Part shown: piece after piece, positions 8,868-17,532 of the stretch | Position numbering within the stretch: position 1 is the stretch's first letter | How the letters are laid out: every line of letters starts with the position of its first letter | Assembly (NCBI RefSeq): GCF_900182655.1 | Contig: NZ_FXTC01000002.1 | Span: 663,752-727,751, forward strand | Length of the DNA: 64,000 nt | Direction: 5' to 3' | DNA from: Chryseobacterium rhizoplanae | GTDB lineage: Bacteria > Bacteroidota > Bacteroidia > Flavobacteriales > Weeksellaceae | Made by a program: the position numbers and the translations under genes | Notes under the pieces: model-generated | Database searches by the model: none | The model's input: only the letters and a program-made list of their open reading frames with translations | What the model was told of the DNA's origin: nothing

Positions 8868-9596
8868 ATGTTTAACAATATACCGCCCATTACAAGGAAT
8901 ATTATTATAATCAATATTATAGTATTTATTGTTACTTATTTTATGGGTAACCAGATGATTGGTTATCTCGCGGGCTTCTATCCGTTTTCACCTTTTTTCC
9001 ATTCATGGCAGGTTATTACCCATATGTTCATGCACGGAAGTATCATGCATATTTTATTTAACATGATGACACTCTTTAGCTTTGGACCAATTCTGGAGCA
9101 GACATTAGGAGATAAAAAGTATTTGATTTTATATTTTGCAAGTGGTTTAGGGGCATTTTTTCTTTTCAATTTGTGGAATTTTGTTGAAGTTCAGCAGCTT
9201 TCCCACGAGTTAGAGCAGCTTGGATTTAATGTAAATGCATATTTGTCTGGTGCCAGTGTTGAGTTTACTGGGAATACAGATTCCATTCTTAAACAAAAAG
9301 AATTACTGGAAAGTTTCAAAGGTATTGTAGCCACGCCTATGGTAGGTGCTTCCGGTGCTATTTTCGGTGTCGTAGCAGCATTTGCAACATTATATCCGGA
9401 CTCTAAAATTGGAATCATGTTTATTCCGGTCCCTATAAAAGTAAAATACCTTCTACCTATTATTGTTGTTGTTTCCGTATATCTTGGGCTTTCCGGGAAT
9501 GGAGGAGGAATTGCACATCTTGCCCACGTAGGTGGAGCTTTAGTAGGTTGGCTGTTGGCACTCAGCTGGAAAAAACATTTGTACCGTTTCAATTAA
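8868..9596 (+). CDS. Rhomboid-family intramembrane serine protease
   Basis: The 242-residue protein has about six TM helices. The catalytic Ser lies in GASGAIFG (Ser162) and the catalytic His in AHVGGALVG (His220), the conserved dyad. The HxxxN-like motif HGSIMHILFNM follows TM2. A hydrophilic insertion at about 105-150 separates the middle helices. It should cleave TM segments of membrane substrates; the substrate is unknown. It sits between mutL (5 bp) and the phosphodiesterase-like gene (9 bp) and is probably co-transcribed with both. Confidence 0.93.
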   Translation: MFNNIPPITRNIIIINIIVFIVTYFMGNQMIGYLAGFYPFSPFFHSWQVITHMFMHGSIMHILFNMMTLFSFGPILEQTLGDKKYLILYFASGLGAFFLFNLWNFVEVQQLSHELEQLGFNVNAYLSGASVEFTGNTDSILKQKELLESFKGIVATPMVGASGAIFGVVAAFATLYPDSKIGIMFIPVPIKVKYLLPIIVVVSVYLGLSGNGGGIAHLAHVGGALVGWLLALSWKKHLYRFN

Positions 9597-9605
9597 AATA
9601 ATATT

Positions 9606-10595
9606 GTGAAGGTTTTCCGACTCATACTCTTCGTTCTGCATCTGGGAATTCTATTCTTGCTGCTGGGCACATTATTGAACGCCTATGTTCCGCCAAAGGT
9701 TTTTCCATGGTTTAACCTGCTTTCTTTAGGTTTTCCACTGCTTATGATCTGCTATATCATTCTGACGATATTCTGGGTTTTCAGCTGGAAAAAAAGAGCG
9801 TTTGTATTTATTTTTGCGGGTCTTGCTTTTATTAATCCTGTAAAACGATGGGTTAACTACTCTGATAAAAAAGAAAATCCTGGGATAAAAGTAGTTTCTT
9901 TCAATACCAGGGCTGGCGGTAGAGGAAGCACAGAGATTGGCCCTTATCTGAAATCTCTGGATGCTGATGTTCTTCTTTTACAGGAGGATGCTGGTATAGT
10001 ATACAAATTTGATGGTTATCAGAAAGCAAACCCCGGTGGAGGGCTAACGATTTTGACAAAGCATAAAATCATTAAGCAGCAGATCATAGATCCACAAGAT
10101 GAAAATTTAAGAATTCCTGGATTGCAGGTTGATATAGAAATTAATGGTAAAATATATAGATTCATTGATGTTTATCTTAACCCTTTCCGGTTCGAAAAAG
10201 ATATGGTGAAACTTAACGGAAATACCGACACCAATGAACAAAAAATAAAAGATGTTGTTAAAAGGCTCATTCCTACCTTTAAAAAACATCAGGAACAGGT
10301 TGGTTTGATTCATAAAGTAATTGAAAATTCACCTTATCCGGTCATCCTTGCCGGAGATTTTAATTCTGTACCGAATTCTTACGAATATTACCATTTATCA
10401 GATGGGCTTGAAGATGCGTTTTTAACGGCAGGAAGGGGCAGCGCAACCAGTTTTCACGACTATAAATTTCCAATCAGAATCGACTATGTCTTTTCTTCAA
10501 AATCAGTAAAGGCAATATCTTACGAAGTTGACCGTTCTGTAAGTATTTCAGATCATTATCCTGTCATCGTGAAATTTTCCGCGGAGAACAAATAA
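9606..10595 (+). CDS. Membrane-anchored endonuclease/exonuclease/phosphatase (EEP) family protein, copy 1
   Basis: The start is GTG at 9606, 9 bp after the rhomboid gene. The 329-residue protein has two or three N-terminal TM segments (to about residue 80), then an EEP (DNase I-like) domain with VVSFNTRAG, the Glu in LLQED, the metal/catalytic motif LAGDFNSVPNS, and the C-terminal SDHYPV. The active-site residues of the fold (Asn, Glu, GDFN, SDH) are all present, so a metal-dependent phosphodiesterase or phosphatase is expected, with the domain outside or at the inner membrane. The substrate is unknown. The next gene but one hairpin away is a clear paralogue. Confidence 0.88.
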   Translation: MKVFRLILFVLHLGILFLLLGTLLNAYVPPKVFPWFNLLSLGFPLLMICYIILTIFWVFSWKKRAFVFIFAGLAFINPVKRWVNYSDKKENPGIKVVSFNTRAGGRGSTEIGPYLKSLDADVLLLQEDAGIVYKFDGYQKANPGGGLTILTKHKIIKQQIIDPQDENLRIPGLQVDIEINGKIYRFIDVYLNPFRFEKDMVKLNGNTDTNEQKIKDVVKRLIPTFKKHQEQVGLIHKVIENSPYPVILAGDFNSVPNSYEYYHLSDGLEDAFLTAGRGSATSFHDYKFPIRIDYVFSSKSVKAISYEVDRSVSISDHYPVIVKFSAENK

Positions 10596-10620
10596 TCATA
10601 AAAAGAGTTAAAATTGTCTG

Positions 10621-10667
10621 CTTGGTAGGATTTTTGTTGAAAGAAAACCGTACCAAGACCGTTTTTT
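10621..10667 (+). promoter_or_regulatory. Hairpin plus T-run directly before the second EEP gene
   Basis: CTTGGTA (10621-10627) pairs with TACCAAG (10651-10657), followed by ACCG and T6 that ends 2 bp before the ATG at 10669. It looks like an intrinsic terminator or attenuator placed inside the operon; the loop is long (about 23 nt), so strength is uncertain. Confidence 0.4.
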
Positions 10668-10668
10668 C

Positions 10669-11640
10669 ATGAAGTCGAATCAGATATTACTATTTATACA
10701 TATCGTTATTGCTGTTTTGCTGTTAAGCACATTAGGGAATGCGTGGATTCCGCCTAACCTTTTGGGCTATCTTAATCTTCTCTCGCTTGGTTTTCCCTAT
10801 CTGATGTTGGCGCATGTAATTCTTACCCTGATCTGGATTTTTAAGAAACAAAAAATAGCAATCGCTTTTGCATTAGGAACCCTTATTTTCTATAACCCGA
10901 TCAGACGATGGATCAACTTTTCTCCAAAAACAGAAAATGTGAAAACAATACGGGATATTAAAGTATTGACATTTAATGTAAAATATGGGGAATACGGTTG
11001 GGATAAAGTAAAAAATTATATCAAAGAGCAGGATGCAGACATAATTCTTGTGCAGGAAAAAGATACCAATCGCGCTATCAAACGGGATCTTATAAAATAT
11101 CCGTCAGTTATTCTTAAAACGAAACATAAGATTGTAAGACAGGCAGAACTGATTGATGAAAAAGCAAGAGGAAATTCATTTTATGCTGATATAGATATTA
11201 ATGGAAAAGTAATCAGAATTATTAATGTATATCTTGAACCTTTCAGACTTAATAAATCTATGTTTACGAAGCTGGACGGCTTAGGTTTTGGAAATGTTTC
11301 CCAACTCCTTTCACATATGACGCCTACATTTCAGGCTCATGAAGATCAGGTGAAAAGAATCAGAAAAATGGTAGATTTATCTCCTTACCCCGTTATTTTA
11401 GCCGGAGATTTTAATTCTGTTCCCAATTCTTATGAATATTATAATTTAGGAAAAGACCTTCAGGATGCGTTTTTAATGGCTGGTAAGGGAAGTGCAAGCA
11501 GTTTTCATGACTATAAAGTCCCTTTGAGAATTGATTATATTTTCAGTTCAAAATCTATTATTCCTTTAAGCTATAAAGTAGACCAGTCTGTGAAATTATC
11601 GGATCACTATCCTGTAATTGCAGAATTTCTGCTAAATTAG
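10669..11640 (+). CDS. Membrane-anchored EEP-family protein, copy 2
   Basis: The 323-residue protein is a tandem paralogue of the preceding EEP protein: the same N-terminal TM segments, the same GDFNSVPNSYEYY motif, the same FHDYK and SDHYPV motifs, and high similarity over the last 75 residues. Catalytic positions are conserved (Asn in TFNVK, Glu in VQEKD). The two genes arose by duplication and diverged mostly in the middle of the catalytic domain, which suggests different substrates. The lipoprotein gene follows after 4 bp. Confidence 0.88.
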   Translation: MKSNQILLFIHIVIAVLLLSTLGNAWIPPNLLGYLNLLSLGFPYLMLAHVILTLIWIFKKQKIAIAFALGTLIFYNPIRRWINFSPKTENVKTIRDIKVLTFNVKYGEYGWDKVKNYIKEQDADIILVQEKDTNRAIKRDLIKYPSVILKTKHKIVRQAELIDEKARGNSFYADIDINGKVIRIINVYLEPFRLNKSMFTKLDGLGFGNVSQLLSHMTPTFQAHEDQVKRIRKMVDLSPYPVILAGDFNSVPNSYEYYNLGKDLQDAFLMAGKGSASSFHDYKVPLRIDYIFSSKSIIPLSYKVDQSVKLSDHYPVIAEFLLN

Positions 11641-11644
11641 TTCC

Positions 11645-12007
11645 ATGAAAAATATACTGTCTGCGATTTTTATTTTCACAATCCTTTTCACTGCATGTTC
11701 CAAGAAAGAAACCCCGGGATTTGCTGCTGAACAGGAAATTAAGATGAATTATGATACGGTTGCTGTTGATTCCTTTTCCACGGGAGCTGTTTCAGTAGAT
11801 ATTGCCCGCAAGATAAGAATGTCTTCCCCTCAATATCTGGACTCTGTAAAACAGGCTAAAAAACTTCAGGAAGAAGAGAATAAGCTAAAAGCAGAACTTG
11901 AAAAAGAAAATAAAGCAAAACAGGAAGAGGAAAAGAAAAAGGCAGATGCAGAAAAGAAACAGAAGCCTGCAGAGACTCCTTCAACTCCAGACACTAAAAC
12001 ACAATAA
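11645..12007 (+). CDS. Small lipoprotein with Lys/Glu-rich coiled coil
   Basis: The 120-residue protein has a lipoprotein signal peptide with lipobox FTAC (Cys19). After about 50 residues it becomes an almost pure Lys/Glu/Gln helix (about 70-108) ending in a Pro/Thr tail. No catalytic domain is visible. It is the fifth gene of the mutL-led unit, 4 bp after EEP copy 2. Probably a periplasmic envelope-associated protein; function not recognised. Confidence 0.72.
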   Translation: MKNILSAIFIFTILFTACSKKETPGFAAEQEIKMNYDTVAVDSFSTGAVSVDIARKIRMSSPQYLDSVKQAKKLQEEENKLKAELEKENKAKQEEEKKKADAEKKQKPAETPSTPDTKTQ

Positions 12008-12035
12008 AGCAATATCATTTAAAAAAATATATAAT

Positions 12036-12446
12036 ATGAAAAAACAAATCTTAGCAGCAATAGTGATCTCAGTATTCACTGTAGCATGTACAAAATCAAC
12101 AACGAAAAAAGAACAAGTAGAAAACGCTGACGGATCAGTTACCACAACCACCACAACCGTTACAGAAACTCCAAACACTGTTGATACTGCAAAGATCAAC
12201 AATGCAAAAGAAGATGTAAAAGCAAAAGTGGATGCAGCCGGAAATAAGATTGATGATGCGGCTCAAAAGGCTAAAGATAAAATTGATGCAACAGCCGATA
12301 AAACGAAACAGGATCTTCACAAAGCCGGACAGGACATCAAAACGGAAGCAAATAAAGTAGGACAGGATGCTAAAGAAGCCGCCAAAAAAGGAGCTTCAAA
12401 AGTAGAGGAAGCTGCGAAAAAAGTGAAAGAAGACTTAAGTAAATAA
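12036..12446 (+). CDS. Lipoprotein with LEA/apolipoprotein-like 11-mer helical repeats
   Basis: The ATG at 12036 gives a 136-residue protein with a signal peptide and lipobox TVAC. An in-frame extension to 11898 would overlap the previous gene and lose the signal, so it was rejected. A Thr-rich linker is followed by repeated amphipathic helix units (AAGNKIDDAAQKAKDKID, then ATADKTKQDLHKAGQDIK and similar), typical of LEA-like or YtxH-like stress proteins. Probably an envelope protein of stress response. A strong terminator follows. Confidence 0.75.
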   Translation: MKKQILAAIVISVFTVACTKSTTKKEQVENADGSVTTTTTTVTETPNTVDTAKINNAKEDVKAKVDAAGNKIDDAAQKAKDKIDATADKTKQDLHKAGQDIKTEANKVGQDAKEAAKKGASKVEEAAKKVKEDLSK

Positions 12447-12452
12447 AAATGA

Positions 12453-12480
12453 AAGCCGTAATTCAATTACGGCTTTTTTT
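12453..12480 (+). terminator. Bidirectional intrinsic terminator between convergent genes
   Basis: AAGCCGTAA (12453-12461) pairs with TTACGGCTT (12467-12475), followed by a T-run on the plus strand. The minus strand also runs into T-rich sequence, so it can serve the GH3 gene as well. Confidence 0.85.
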
Positions 12481-12501
12481 TATTAACTGAAAAGAAAATT
12501 T

Positions 12502-14019
12502 TTAGTTTTTATTCATTTCCAGCAGAGGCTCAATATATTCTCTGTCGTTGCTCAGTCTAGGAACTTTATTTTGACCGCCAAGTTTTCCTTTAGCTTCCAG
12601 CCAGTGATAGAAAAGATTGGTTTTAGCAATGTGTACTATAGGCCTTTTAAGGGTTATATTGTTGTATCTCTTGGCTTCATAATCAGAATTAATAGTTTTT
12701 AAATGCTTGTCAAATGCATCAATAAAGCTGTCCAGATCATCCGGATGCTGGCTGAATTCAAAGATCCATTCATGGGCACCTCCTTCGTTTCCTTTCATAA
12801 AGACAGGAGCTCCCGTAAAATCCGTAATCTGTGCTCCTGTAGCTTCACAGGCCTTTGAAAGGGCAGATTCCACATTGGTAATCATAAGCTCTTCACCAAA
12901 AGCATTGATATAATGTTTTGTTCTTCCTGTTATTTTAATTCTGAATGGGTTGGTTGATGTAAAGACAACGGTATCACCAATCAGATATCTCCATAGACCG
13001 CCGTTGGTTGTAATTACCATTGCATAATTTTTACCCACTTCCACGTCTTCCAGGTTTACCACTTTCGGATTTGAAAAATGGAACTGATCCATAGGAATGA
13101 ATTCGTAAAATATACCATAATCCAGCATCAGCAGCATTTCGTCACTGTCTGATCTGTCCTGTATCCCGAAGAAGCCTTCAGAAGCATTGTAAATTTCGTA
13201 GTAATTGATTTTTTTTCCGATGATCTGCCGGAATTGCTCCCTGTAGGGCTTAAAACTGATTCCGCCGTGAAAAAACACCTCCAGATTCGGCCATAGCTCT
13301 GAAATACTTCCGATATTGGTTTCCTTTAATACTTTTTGAAGAAGAACCATCATCCAGCTTGGTACCCCAAGAATACTTCCCACATCTTCATTTTTTACTT
13401 CAGAGGTGATCGCCTTCAGTTTGCTTTCCCATTCTCCCATCAAAGAGACTTTCTTGCTTGGAGTGGTGGTAATTTCTACCCAAAAAGGAAGATTATCAAT
13501 TAAAATAGCAGATAAATCGCCAAATTTTGTGTTAAAGTCAGCATACAATTCAGAACTTCCCCCTAACCGTAAATTTTTATAGTTAAAAAGCTGGTTTTCG
13601 GGGTGATTATTGGCATAAATGGACACCATGTCTTTTCCTGCCTTCATGTGGCAGTATTCAAGGCTTTCGGCAGAAATAGGGATGAATTTGCTCTTGGCAT
13701 TGGTGGTTCCCGACGATTTGGCAAAATGTTTAATGAACCCGGGCCAGCTTACATCTTTTTGTCCCTGTCTTGCTTTTTCGATATAGGGCTCCATTTCTTC
13801 ATAGGTAACAATCGGAACTTTGTTTTTAAAATCCTGATAACTTGATATAGAGTTAAATCCGTATAGTTTACCGTATTCCGTATCCTCTGCATGAAACAGC
13901 TGAGAAAAGAGTATGCCTTTCTGGGTCTCAATGGGATGGTCCATGAAATTCTGTATCTGATCTATCCTTTGACGGATGAACCAGTTGACTACGGTATTAA
14001 AAAGTGCTTTGGTTGCCAT
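12502..14019 (-). CDS. GH3 auxin-responsive promoter family protein (acyl-adenylate-forming enzyme)
   Basis: The 505-residue protein is full length for the family. The adenylation motifs are recognisable: a nucleotide-binding loop at AKSSGTTNAKSKFIP (about 110-124), YNASEGFFGIQ in the centre, and YLIGDTVVF followed by ITGRTKHYINAFGEE. Plant GH3 enzymes conjugate amino acids to acyl-acids by way of an adenylate; bacterial homologues are common in Bacteroidota but their substrates are not established. The gene stands alone between two terminators. A -7 element lies only 5 bp upstream of the ATG, so the mRNA may be leaderless. Confidence 0.9.
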   Translation of the reverse strand: MATKALFNTVVNWFIRQRIDQIQNFMDHPIETQKGILFSQLFHAEDTEYGKLYGFNSISSYQDFKNKVPIVTYEEMEPYIEKARQGQKDVSWPGFIKHFAKSSGTTNAKSKFIPISAESLEYCHMKAGKDMVSIYANNHPENQLFNYKNLRLGGSSELYADFNTKFGDLSAILIDNLPFWVEITTTPSKKVSLMGEWESKLKAITSEVKNEDVGSILGVPSWMMVLLQKVLKETNIGSISELWPNLEVFFHGGISFKPYREQFRQIIGKKINYYEIYNASEGFFGIQDRSDSDEMLLMLDYGIFYEFIPMDQFHFSNPKVVNLEDVEVGKNYAMVITTNGGLWRYLIGDTVVFTSTNPFRIKITGRTKHYINAFGEELMITNVESALSKACEATGAQITDFTGAPVFMKGNEGGAHEWIFEFSQHPDDLDSFIDAFDKHLKTINSDYEAKRYNNITLKRPIVHIAKTNLFYHWLEAKGKLGGQNKVPRLSNDREYIEPLLEMNKN

Positions 14020-14024
14020 TCCAA

Positions 14025-14032
14025 CAAATATA
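14025..14032 (-). promoter_or_regulatory. Putative -7 element (TATATTTG) of the GH3 gene
   Basis: Minus-strand TATATTTG ends 5 bp before the ATG at 14019, so transcription would begin at or just before the start codon. Confidence 0.4.
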
Positions 14033-14070
14033 ATGATATTTGAATTTTCTGAAAATTTTTTACAGAATTA

Positions 14071-14104
14071 AATAAAAAAACCGTTACAAAATATGTAACG
14101 GTTT
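14071..14104 (-). terminator. Intrinsic terminator of the bacilliredoxin gene
   Basis: AAACCGTTACA (14078-14088) pairs with TGTAACGGTTT (14094-14104), an 11-bp stem with a 5-nt loop. Read on the minus strand it ends in a T7 run. Confidence 0.88.
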
Positions 14105-14124
14105 GATATTTAGATTATTGTTTC

Positions 14125-14535
14125 TTAGCAATACTCATCATATGCAGCCTGAAGGTTGGCAGCGATAGCACCTGCAGGGTTCCCTTCGATGTGGTGTCTT
14201 TCCAGCATGTGAACCAATTCACCATCTTTGAAAAGGGCTACACATGGAGAACTTGGAGGGAATGGAGCAAGGTGTTTTCTTGCTTCTGTTACAGCCTCAG
14301 TATCAAATCCTGCAAATACAGTGGTTAAATGATCAGGTTTCTTATCTCCTGTCAGAGAGTATACAACTCCTGGTCTTGCAGCACCTGCAGCACAACCACA
14401 TACGGAGTTAATAACCAATAATGTAGTTCCGGACTGCTTCAGCGCATCTTCTACCTGAGCTGGAGTTGTCAAATCCTGGAAACCTTTATCTGTAAGCTCT
14501 GCCTTCATAGGCATTACTAAATCTGTTGGGTACAT
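14125..14535 (-). CDS. BrxA/BrxB (YphP)-family bacilliredoxin
   Basis: With the start at 14535 the protein has 136 residues and begins MYPTDLVMPMKAELTDKGF, the usual family N-terminus. The CGC redox motif lies in VINSVCGCAAGAARPG. Thioredoxin-fold proteins of this family reduce mixed disulfides on proteins in bacillithiol-using bacteria; whether this organism makes bacillithiol cannot be seen here. A longer reading frame from 14586 exists, but a near-perfect promoter (TTG-N20-TAACTTTG) lies inside that extension and decides for the shorter form. Single gene with its own terminator. Confidence 0.92.
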   Translation of the reverse strand: MYPTDLVMPMKAELTDKGFQDLTTPAQVEDALKQSGTTLLVINSVCGCAAGAARPGVVYSLTGDKKPDHLTTVFAGFDTEAVTEARKHLAPFPPSSPCVALFKDGELVHMLERHHIEGNPAGAIAANLQAAYDEYC

Positions 14536-14555
14536 ATATTTTGTTTTTATCTGCA

Positions 14556-14586
14556 CAAAGTTAAGCATTTCTTTGCGTTTGTTCAA
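14556..14586 (-). promoter_or_regulatory. Complete flavobacterial promoter of the bacilliredoxin gene
   Basis: On the minus strand TTG (14586-14584) is followed by 20 bp and TAACTTTG (14563-14556), matching the TTG-N17-23-TAnnTTTG consensus. The expected start lies near 14549, leaving a short leader to the ATG at 14535. Confidence 0.75.
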
Positions 14587-14728
14587 TATATAAAAACTAT
14601 CAATGGATTAGTCATATAAAATTAATCAAATATTAATATTGTAATAATATTCAAAAAAAAGTGAATTAAGACTAGGAATAATGGAAAATTATTGTTAATT
14701 TTGAAATGATTCTGAAAAACAAACGACC

Positions 14729-14785
14729 ATGAAAAAAACATTTAAGGCTTTCCCTCAAGCAATCAACCACTTAAATACTCTATGA
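14729..14785 (+). CDS. Possible 18-residue peptide inside the candidate transcript
   Basis: ATG at 14729 begins MKKTFKAFPQAINHLNTL and stops at 14785. It lies about 20 nt after the expected transcription start and has the basic N-terminus common in Bacteroidota small peptides, but has no signal sequence or family match. It may be a chance frame. Confidence 0.2.
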   Translation: MKKTFKAFPQAINHLNTL

Positions 14786-14861
14786 AATATGGTAGTATCT
14801 TAATTCTTTTTGCAGTTTAGAATCAAAACTGATTAACAAACTTTAATATCCAAAGAAAAGT

Positions 14862-14891
14862 GAAGCCCGGAACTGAAAAGTTCCGGGCTTC
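14862..14891. terminator. Strong 13-bp hairpin with GAAA tetraloop
   Basis: GAAGCCCGGAACT (14862-14874) pairs perfectly with AGTTCCGGGCTTC (14879-14891). The plus-strand tail is TTAATC; the minus-strand tail is ACTTTTCTTT. It lies downstream of yqeY on the minus strand, so it is likely the end of the dcw transcript and possibly bidirectional. Confidence 0.6.
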
Positions 14892-14994
14892 TTAATCAAA
14901 TCGATATGCAAAGGTTGTATATCCTAATATAAATAGTTGATAGGAAATAATAAGTTGAAGGGTTATGGATTTGCCATCAACGGTTAGCTTTCAA

Positions 14995-15441
14995 CTAAGA
15001 CAGCAGCTTTTTAGCCATCTCGGAAATACTTTTTCCGTCTGATTTTCCGGCTAATGCTTTTGATGCTGCTCCCATTACCTTCCCTAAATCTTTAATAGAT
15101 TCAGCGCCGGTTTCAGAAATAATATTTTTAATTTCTGTTTCAAGTTCTTCTGCAGAAAGCTGTTTAGGTAAAAACTTTTCAATTACTTTCATCTGAGCTT
15201 CCTCTACTTCTGCAAGGTCCTGTCTCCCTTGAGCAGAAAACTGCTCAAAAGAATCTTTACGCTGCTTGATCATTCTCTGAAGAATAGCAATTTCCTGCTC
15301 TGCAGAAACTTCAGCGCCTCTTGCTTCTGTTTGTAAAAGAAGAATCTGAGATTTTACAGCACGAAGAGAGTCCAGAGCGACTCTGTCTTTTTCTCTCATG
15401 GCTGTTTTTATAGCTTCGCTTATTATATTTTCTAAACTCAT
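14995..15441 (-). CDS. GatB/YqeY domain-containing protein
   Basis: The 148-residue protein is full length for the YqeY family: SLENIISEAIKTAMREKD at the N-terminus, LQRMIKQRKDSFEQF in the middle and GKVMGAASKALAGKSDG near the end. The fold matches the tail domain of the GatB amidotransferase subunit, and the family is thought to interact with tRNA or tRNA-dependent enzymes, but no reaction is established. It is the last gene of the dcw cluster, 87 bp after ftsZ, a linkage common in Flavobacteriia. Confidence 0.92.
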   Translation of the reverse strand: MSLENIISEAIKTAMREKDRVALDSLRAVKSQILLLQTEARGAEVSAEQEIAILQRMIKQRKDSFEQFSAQGRQDLAEVEEAQMKVIEKFLPKQLSAEELETEIKNIISETGAESIKDLGKVMGAASKALAGKSDGKSISEMAKKLLS

Positions 15442-15528
15442 GTTTATATGCTTTTGGCTTCTGGCAGTTGGCTAATAGCTTTCATAAGGCCCGGGAGCCA
15501 TTTGCTAATAACCAATTGCCAATAGCAT

Positions 15529-17442
15529 TTAATCTACGTCTTTATTTAAAAATCTGTTTTCTCTGATCTGCATAGAGCCATTGTTGTCAGACAGATAGGT
15601 GTTGATGTTCTGATCTGAAGCATTGGTTCCGTCGATCGAAATATTTTTTCTTTTGAAAGCAGGAATAGATTCAAATTCACTCGTGCTGTCAAAGCTTTGG
15701 TAGCGGGAATTGAATTCTTTTAATTTATTTCTTCTTTCAATCACTCTGTCCTGGTCAATCGTTTTATTCACAAAAGTGAATTCTGATTCTTCCGTTTTCG
15801 GAGTTTCAATTTCTGTTTTGTTTTCAAAAGCAGTTCTTGTTTCAGCTTTTGGTTCTTCCTGTTTCTGGTAGAAGGTTTCAATCTTCTGAGCCGGTTCAGC
15901 TACAGCAGCATTGCTTGGGTTGCTAAACTCTGCTTTTGGCTGTCCGAAATCAGTATTAGGCTCATTTCTGACAGGTTCGTTAACAAAGAAACTGAATTCA
16001 ACAGGCTTTTCTTCTGCAAAAGAGCTATTGAAAGTACTTCCTGATTGGGGCTCATCTTTTTTATTTTCGAAATCAAATGAGAAAGACTGAATTTCCAGGT
16101 CATTTGGATCTTCATTCTCTTCGTCAATAGAAAATAAGCTGTATTCCTGCTCACTTTCTTCTTCGTTTTTCCAAGCCTGTTCAGGAGTATTTATGATATT
16201 TTCTTCTTTATCAGTGAATTTGATTTCGGGTTTCACTGGCTCTTCTTCAAGAATCATTTTTTTTTCAATAGATGTTACCTTGAACTGTGTGCTGTGGTCT
16301 TCATCATCTAATCTGAAATGATTGGCTCTGCTTGAATCATAGGCTGTCTCTGGTGCAGACTCTCTTTCTTCTCTTGTTTTGAAGGGCGAGTTTTTCGGAG
16401 CATCAAAGCTGTCGTTAAGACTGATTCTGATTTTCTCTGTAGGTCCTGCAAATTTCTTGTTCTCGTTAGAGAATCCTGTTGCGATAACAAGAACGCTTAC
16501 TGCATCTCCCAATTCTTCATCAGCCCCAACCCCGAAGATAATATCCGCTGTGTTTCCTGCTTCTTTCTGGATGTGGTCCATGATGATACCAATCTCATCC
16601 ATGGTTACTTCTTCAGCACCACTTCTGATCAATAACAGAACGTTTTTGGCACCTGTAATCTTATTATCATTCAATAATGGAGAATCAAGGGCTTTTCTTA
16701 CCGCTTCTTCGGCTTTATTTTCACCTGAAGCAGTTCCTGTAGACATCAACGCGGTACCTGAATTCTGAAGTACAGATTTAGCATCTCTAAAGTCAATGTT
16801 TACATCAAAGTAACCTGTAATAACTTCTGCCATCCCTTTGGCTGCATTAGCTAAAACTTCATCGGCTTTTGAGAATCCCTGCTTGAATCCAAGGTTTCCG
16901 AACTGCTGTCTCAGTTTATCATTGTTGATGACAATTAATGAATCAACATTATTTTTTAGTTTATCAAGACCGTTTTCAGCCTGATCTAATCTTCTTTTAC
17001 CTTCAAAGCTGAAAGGAACGGTAACAATACCTACTGTTAGAATTCCCATGTCTTTTGCTACTTTAGCAATGACAGGAGCGGCTCCGGTACCGGTACCACC
17101 ACCCATTCCGGCAGTGATAAACACCATTTTGGTGTTTTGGCCCATAGCAGCTTTAATATCTTCAATACTTTCGATTGCAGATTTCTCTCCAACCTCAGGG
17201 TCTGCACCAGCTCCAAGACCTTCTGTAATTGTGGTTCCTAACTGAACTTTATTAGCAACCGGGTTATTATCAAGAGTCTGAGCATCTGTATTACAAATCA
17301 CGAAATCAACGCCGTGAATTCCTTTCTCGTACATGTGTTTCAGAGCGTTGTTTCCACCGCCCCCTACACCGATTACTTTTATGATGGATGAATTTCCTTT
17401 TGGCAAATCAAATGAAAATCCTTGTGTACCTATATTTTCCAT
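15529..17442 (-). CDS. ftsZ: Cell division protein FtsZ
   Basis: The 637-residue tubulin-like GTPase builds the cytokinetic ring. The GTPase core (about residues 18-330) has VGGGGNNALKHM, the signature GMGGGTGTGAAPVIAK (about 112-127) and the T7 loop NIDFRDAKSVL. The C-terminal tail is about 300 residues of acidic, Gln/Glu-rich, probably disordered linker, ending in a short basic segment. This linker is much longer than in enterobacterial FtsZ but is usual for Flavobacteriia. It follows ftsA in the same transcript. Confidence 0.98.
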   Translation of the reverse strand: MENIGTQGFSFDLPKGNSSIIKVIGVGGGGNNALKHMYEKGIHGVDFVICNTDAQTLDNNPVANKVQLGTTITEGLGAGADPEVGEKSAIESIEDIKAAMGQNTKMVFITAGMGGGTGTGAAPVIAKVAKDMGILTVGIVTVPFSFEGKRRLDQAENGLDKLKNNVDSLIVINNDKLRQQFGNLGFKQGFSKADEVLANAAKGMAEVITGYFDVNIDFRDAKSVLQNSGTALMSTGTASGENKAEEAVRKALDSPLLNDNKITGAKNVLLLIRSGAEEVTMDEIGIIMDHIQKEAGNTADIIFGVGADEELGDAVSVLVIATGFSNENKKFAGPTEKIRISLNDSFDAPKNSPFKTREERESAPETAYDSSRANHFRLDDEDHSTQFKVTSIEKKMILEEEPVKPEIKFTDKEENIINTPEQAWKNEEESEQEYSLFSIDEENEDPNDLEIQSFSFDFENKKDEPQSGSTFNSSFAEEKPVEFSFFVNEPVRNEPNTDFGQPKAEFSNPSNAAVAEPAQKIETFYQKQEEPKAETRTAFENKTEIETPKTEESEFTFVNKTIDQDRVIERRNKLKEFNSRYQSFDSTSEFESIPAFKRKNISIDGTNASDQNINTYLSDNNGSMQIRENRFLNKDVD

Positions 17443-17454
17443 AACTATATTTTT

Positions 17455-17532
17455 AATAATTATAATTGATAACTGATCAATGATAATTGATAAGGAAAAG
17501 ATCGTTTATCGCTTATCATCATCATTTATAAT
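17455..17532. repeat. AT-rich dispersed spacer repeat (ftsA-ftsZ junction)
   Basis: The spacer is built from ATTGATAA-type words and ends ATCATTTATAATTTA. Closely similar spacers occur at 26823-26897 (mraY-murE) and 30761-30819 (ftsL-rsmH). Confidence 0.55.

Larger units (their letters stand above)
14696..14891 (+). ncRNA. Candidate small RNA or leader-peptide transcript
   Basis: The otherwise empty 400-bp gap between the bacilliredoxin gene and yqeY has a plus-strand -7 element TAATTTTG (14696-14703) and, about 160 bp later, a perfect 13-bp hairpin with a GAAA loop (14862-14891). Together they define a transcript of about 180 nt. It contains one 18-codon reading frame. No known RNA family was recognised, and the T-run after the hairpin is poor, so this is tentative. 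Confidence 0.3.
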
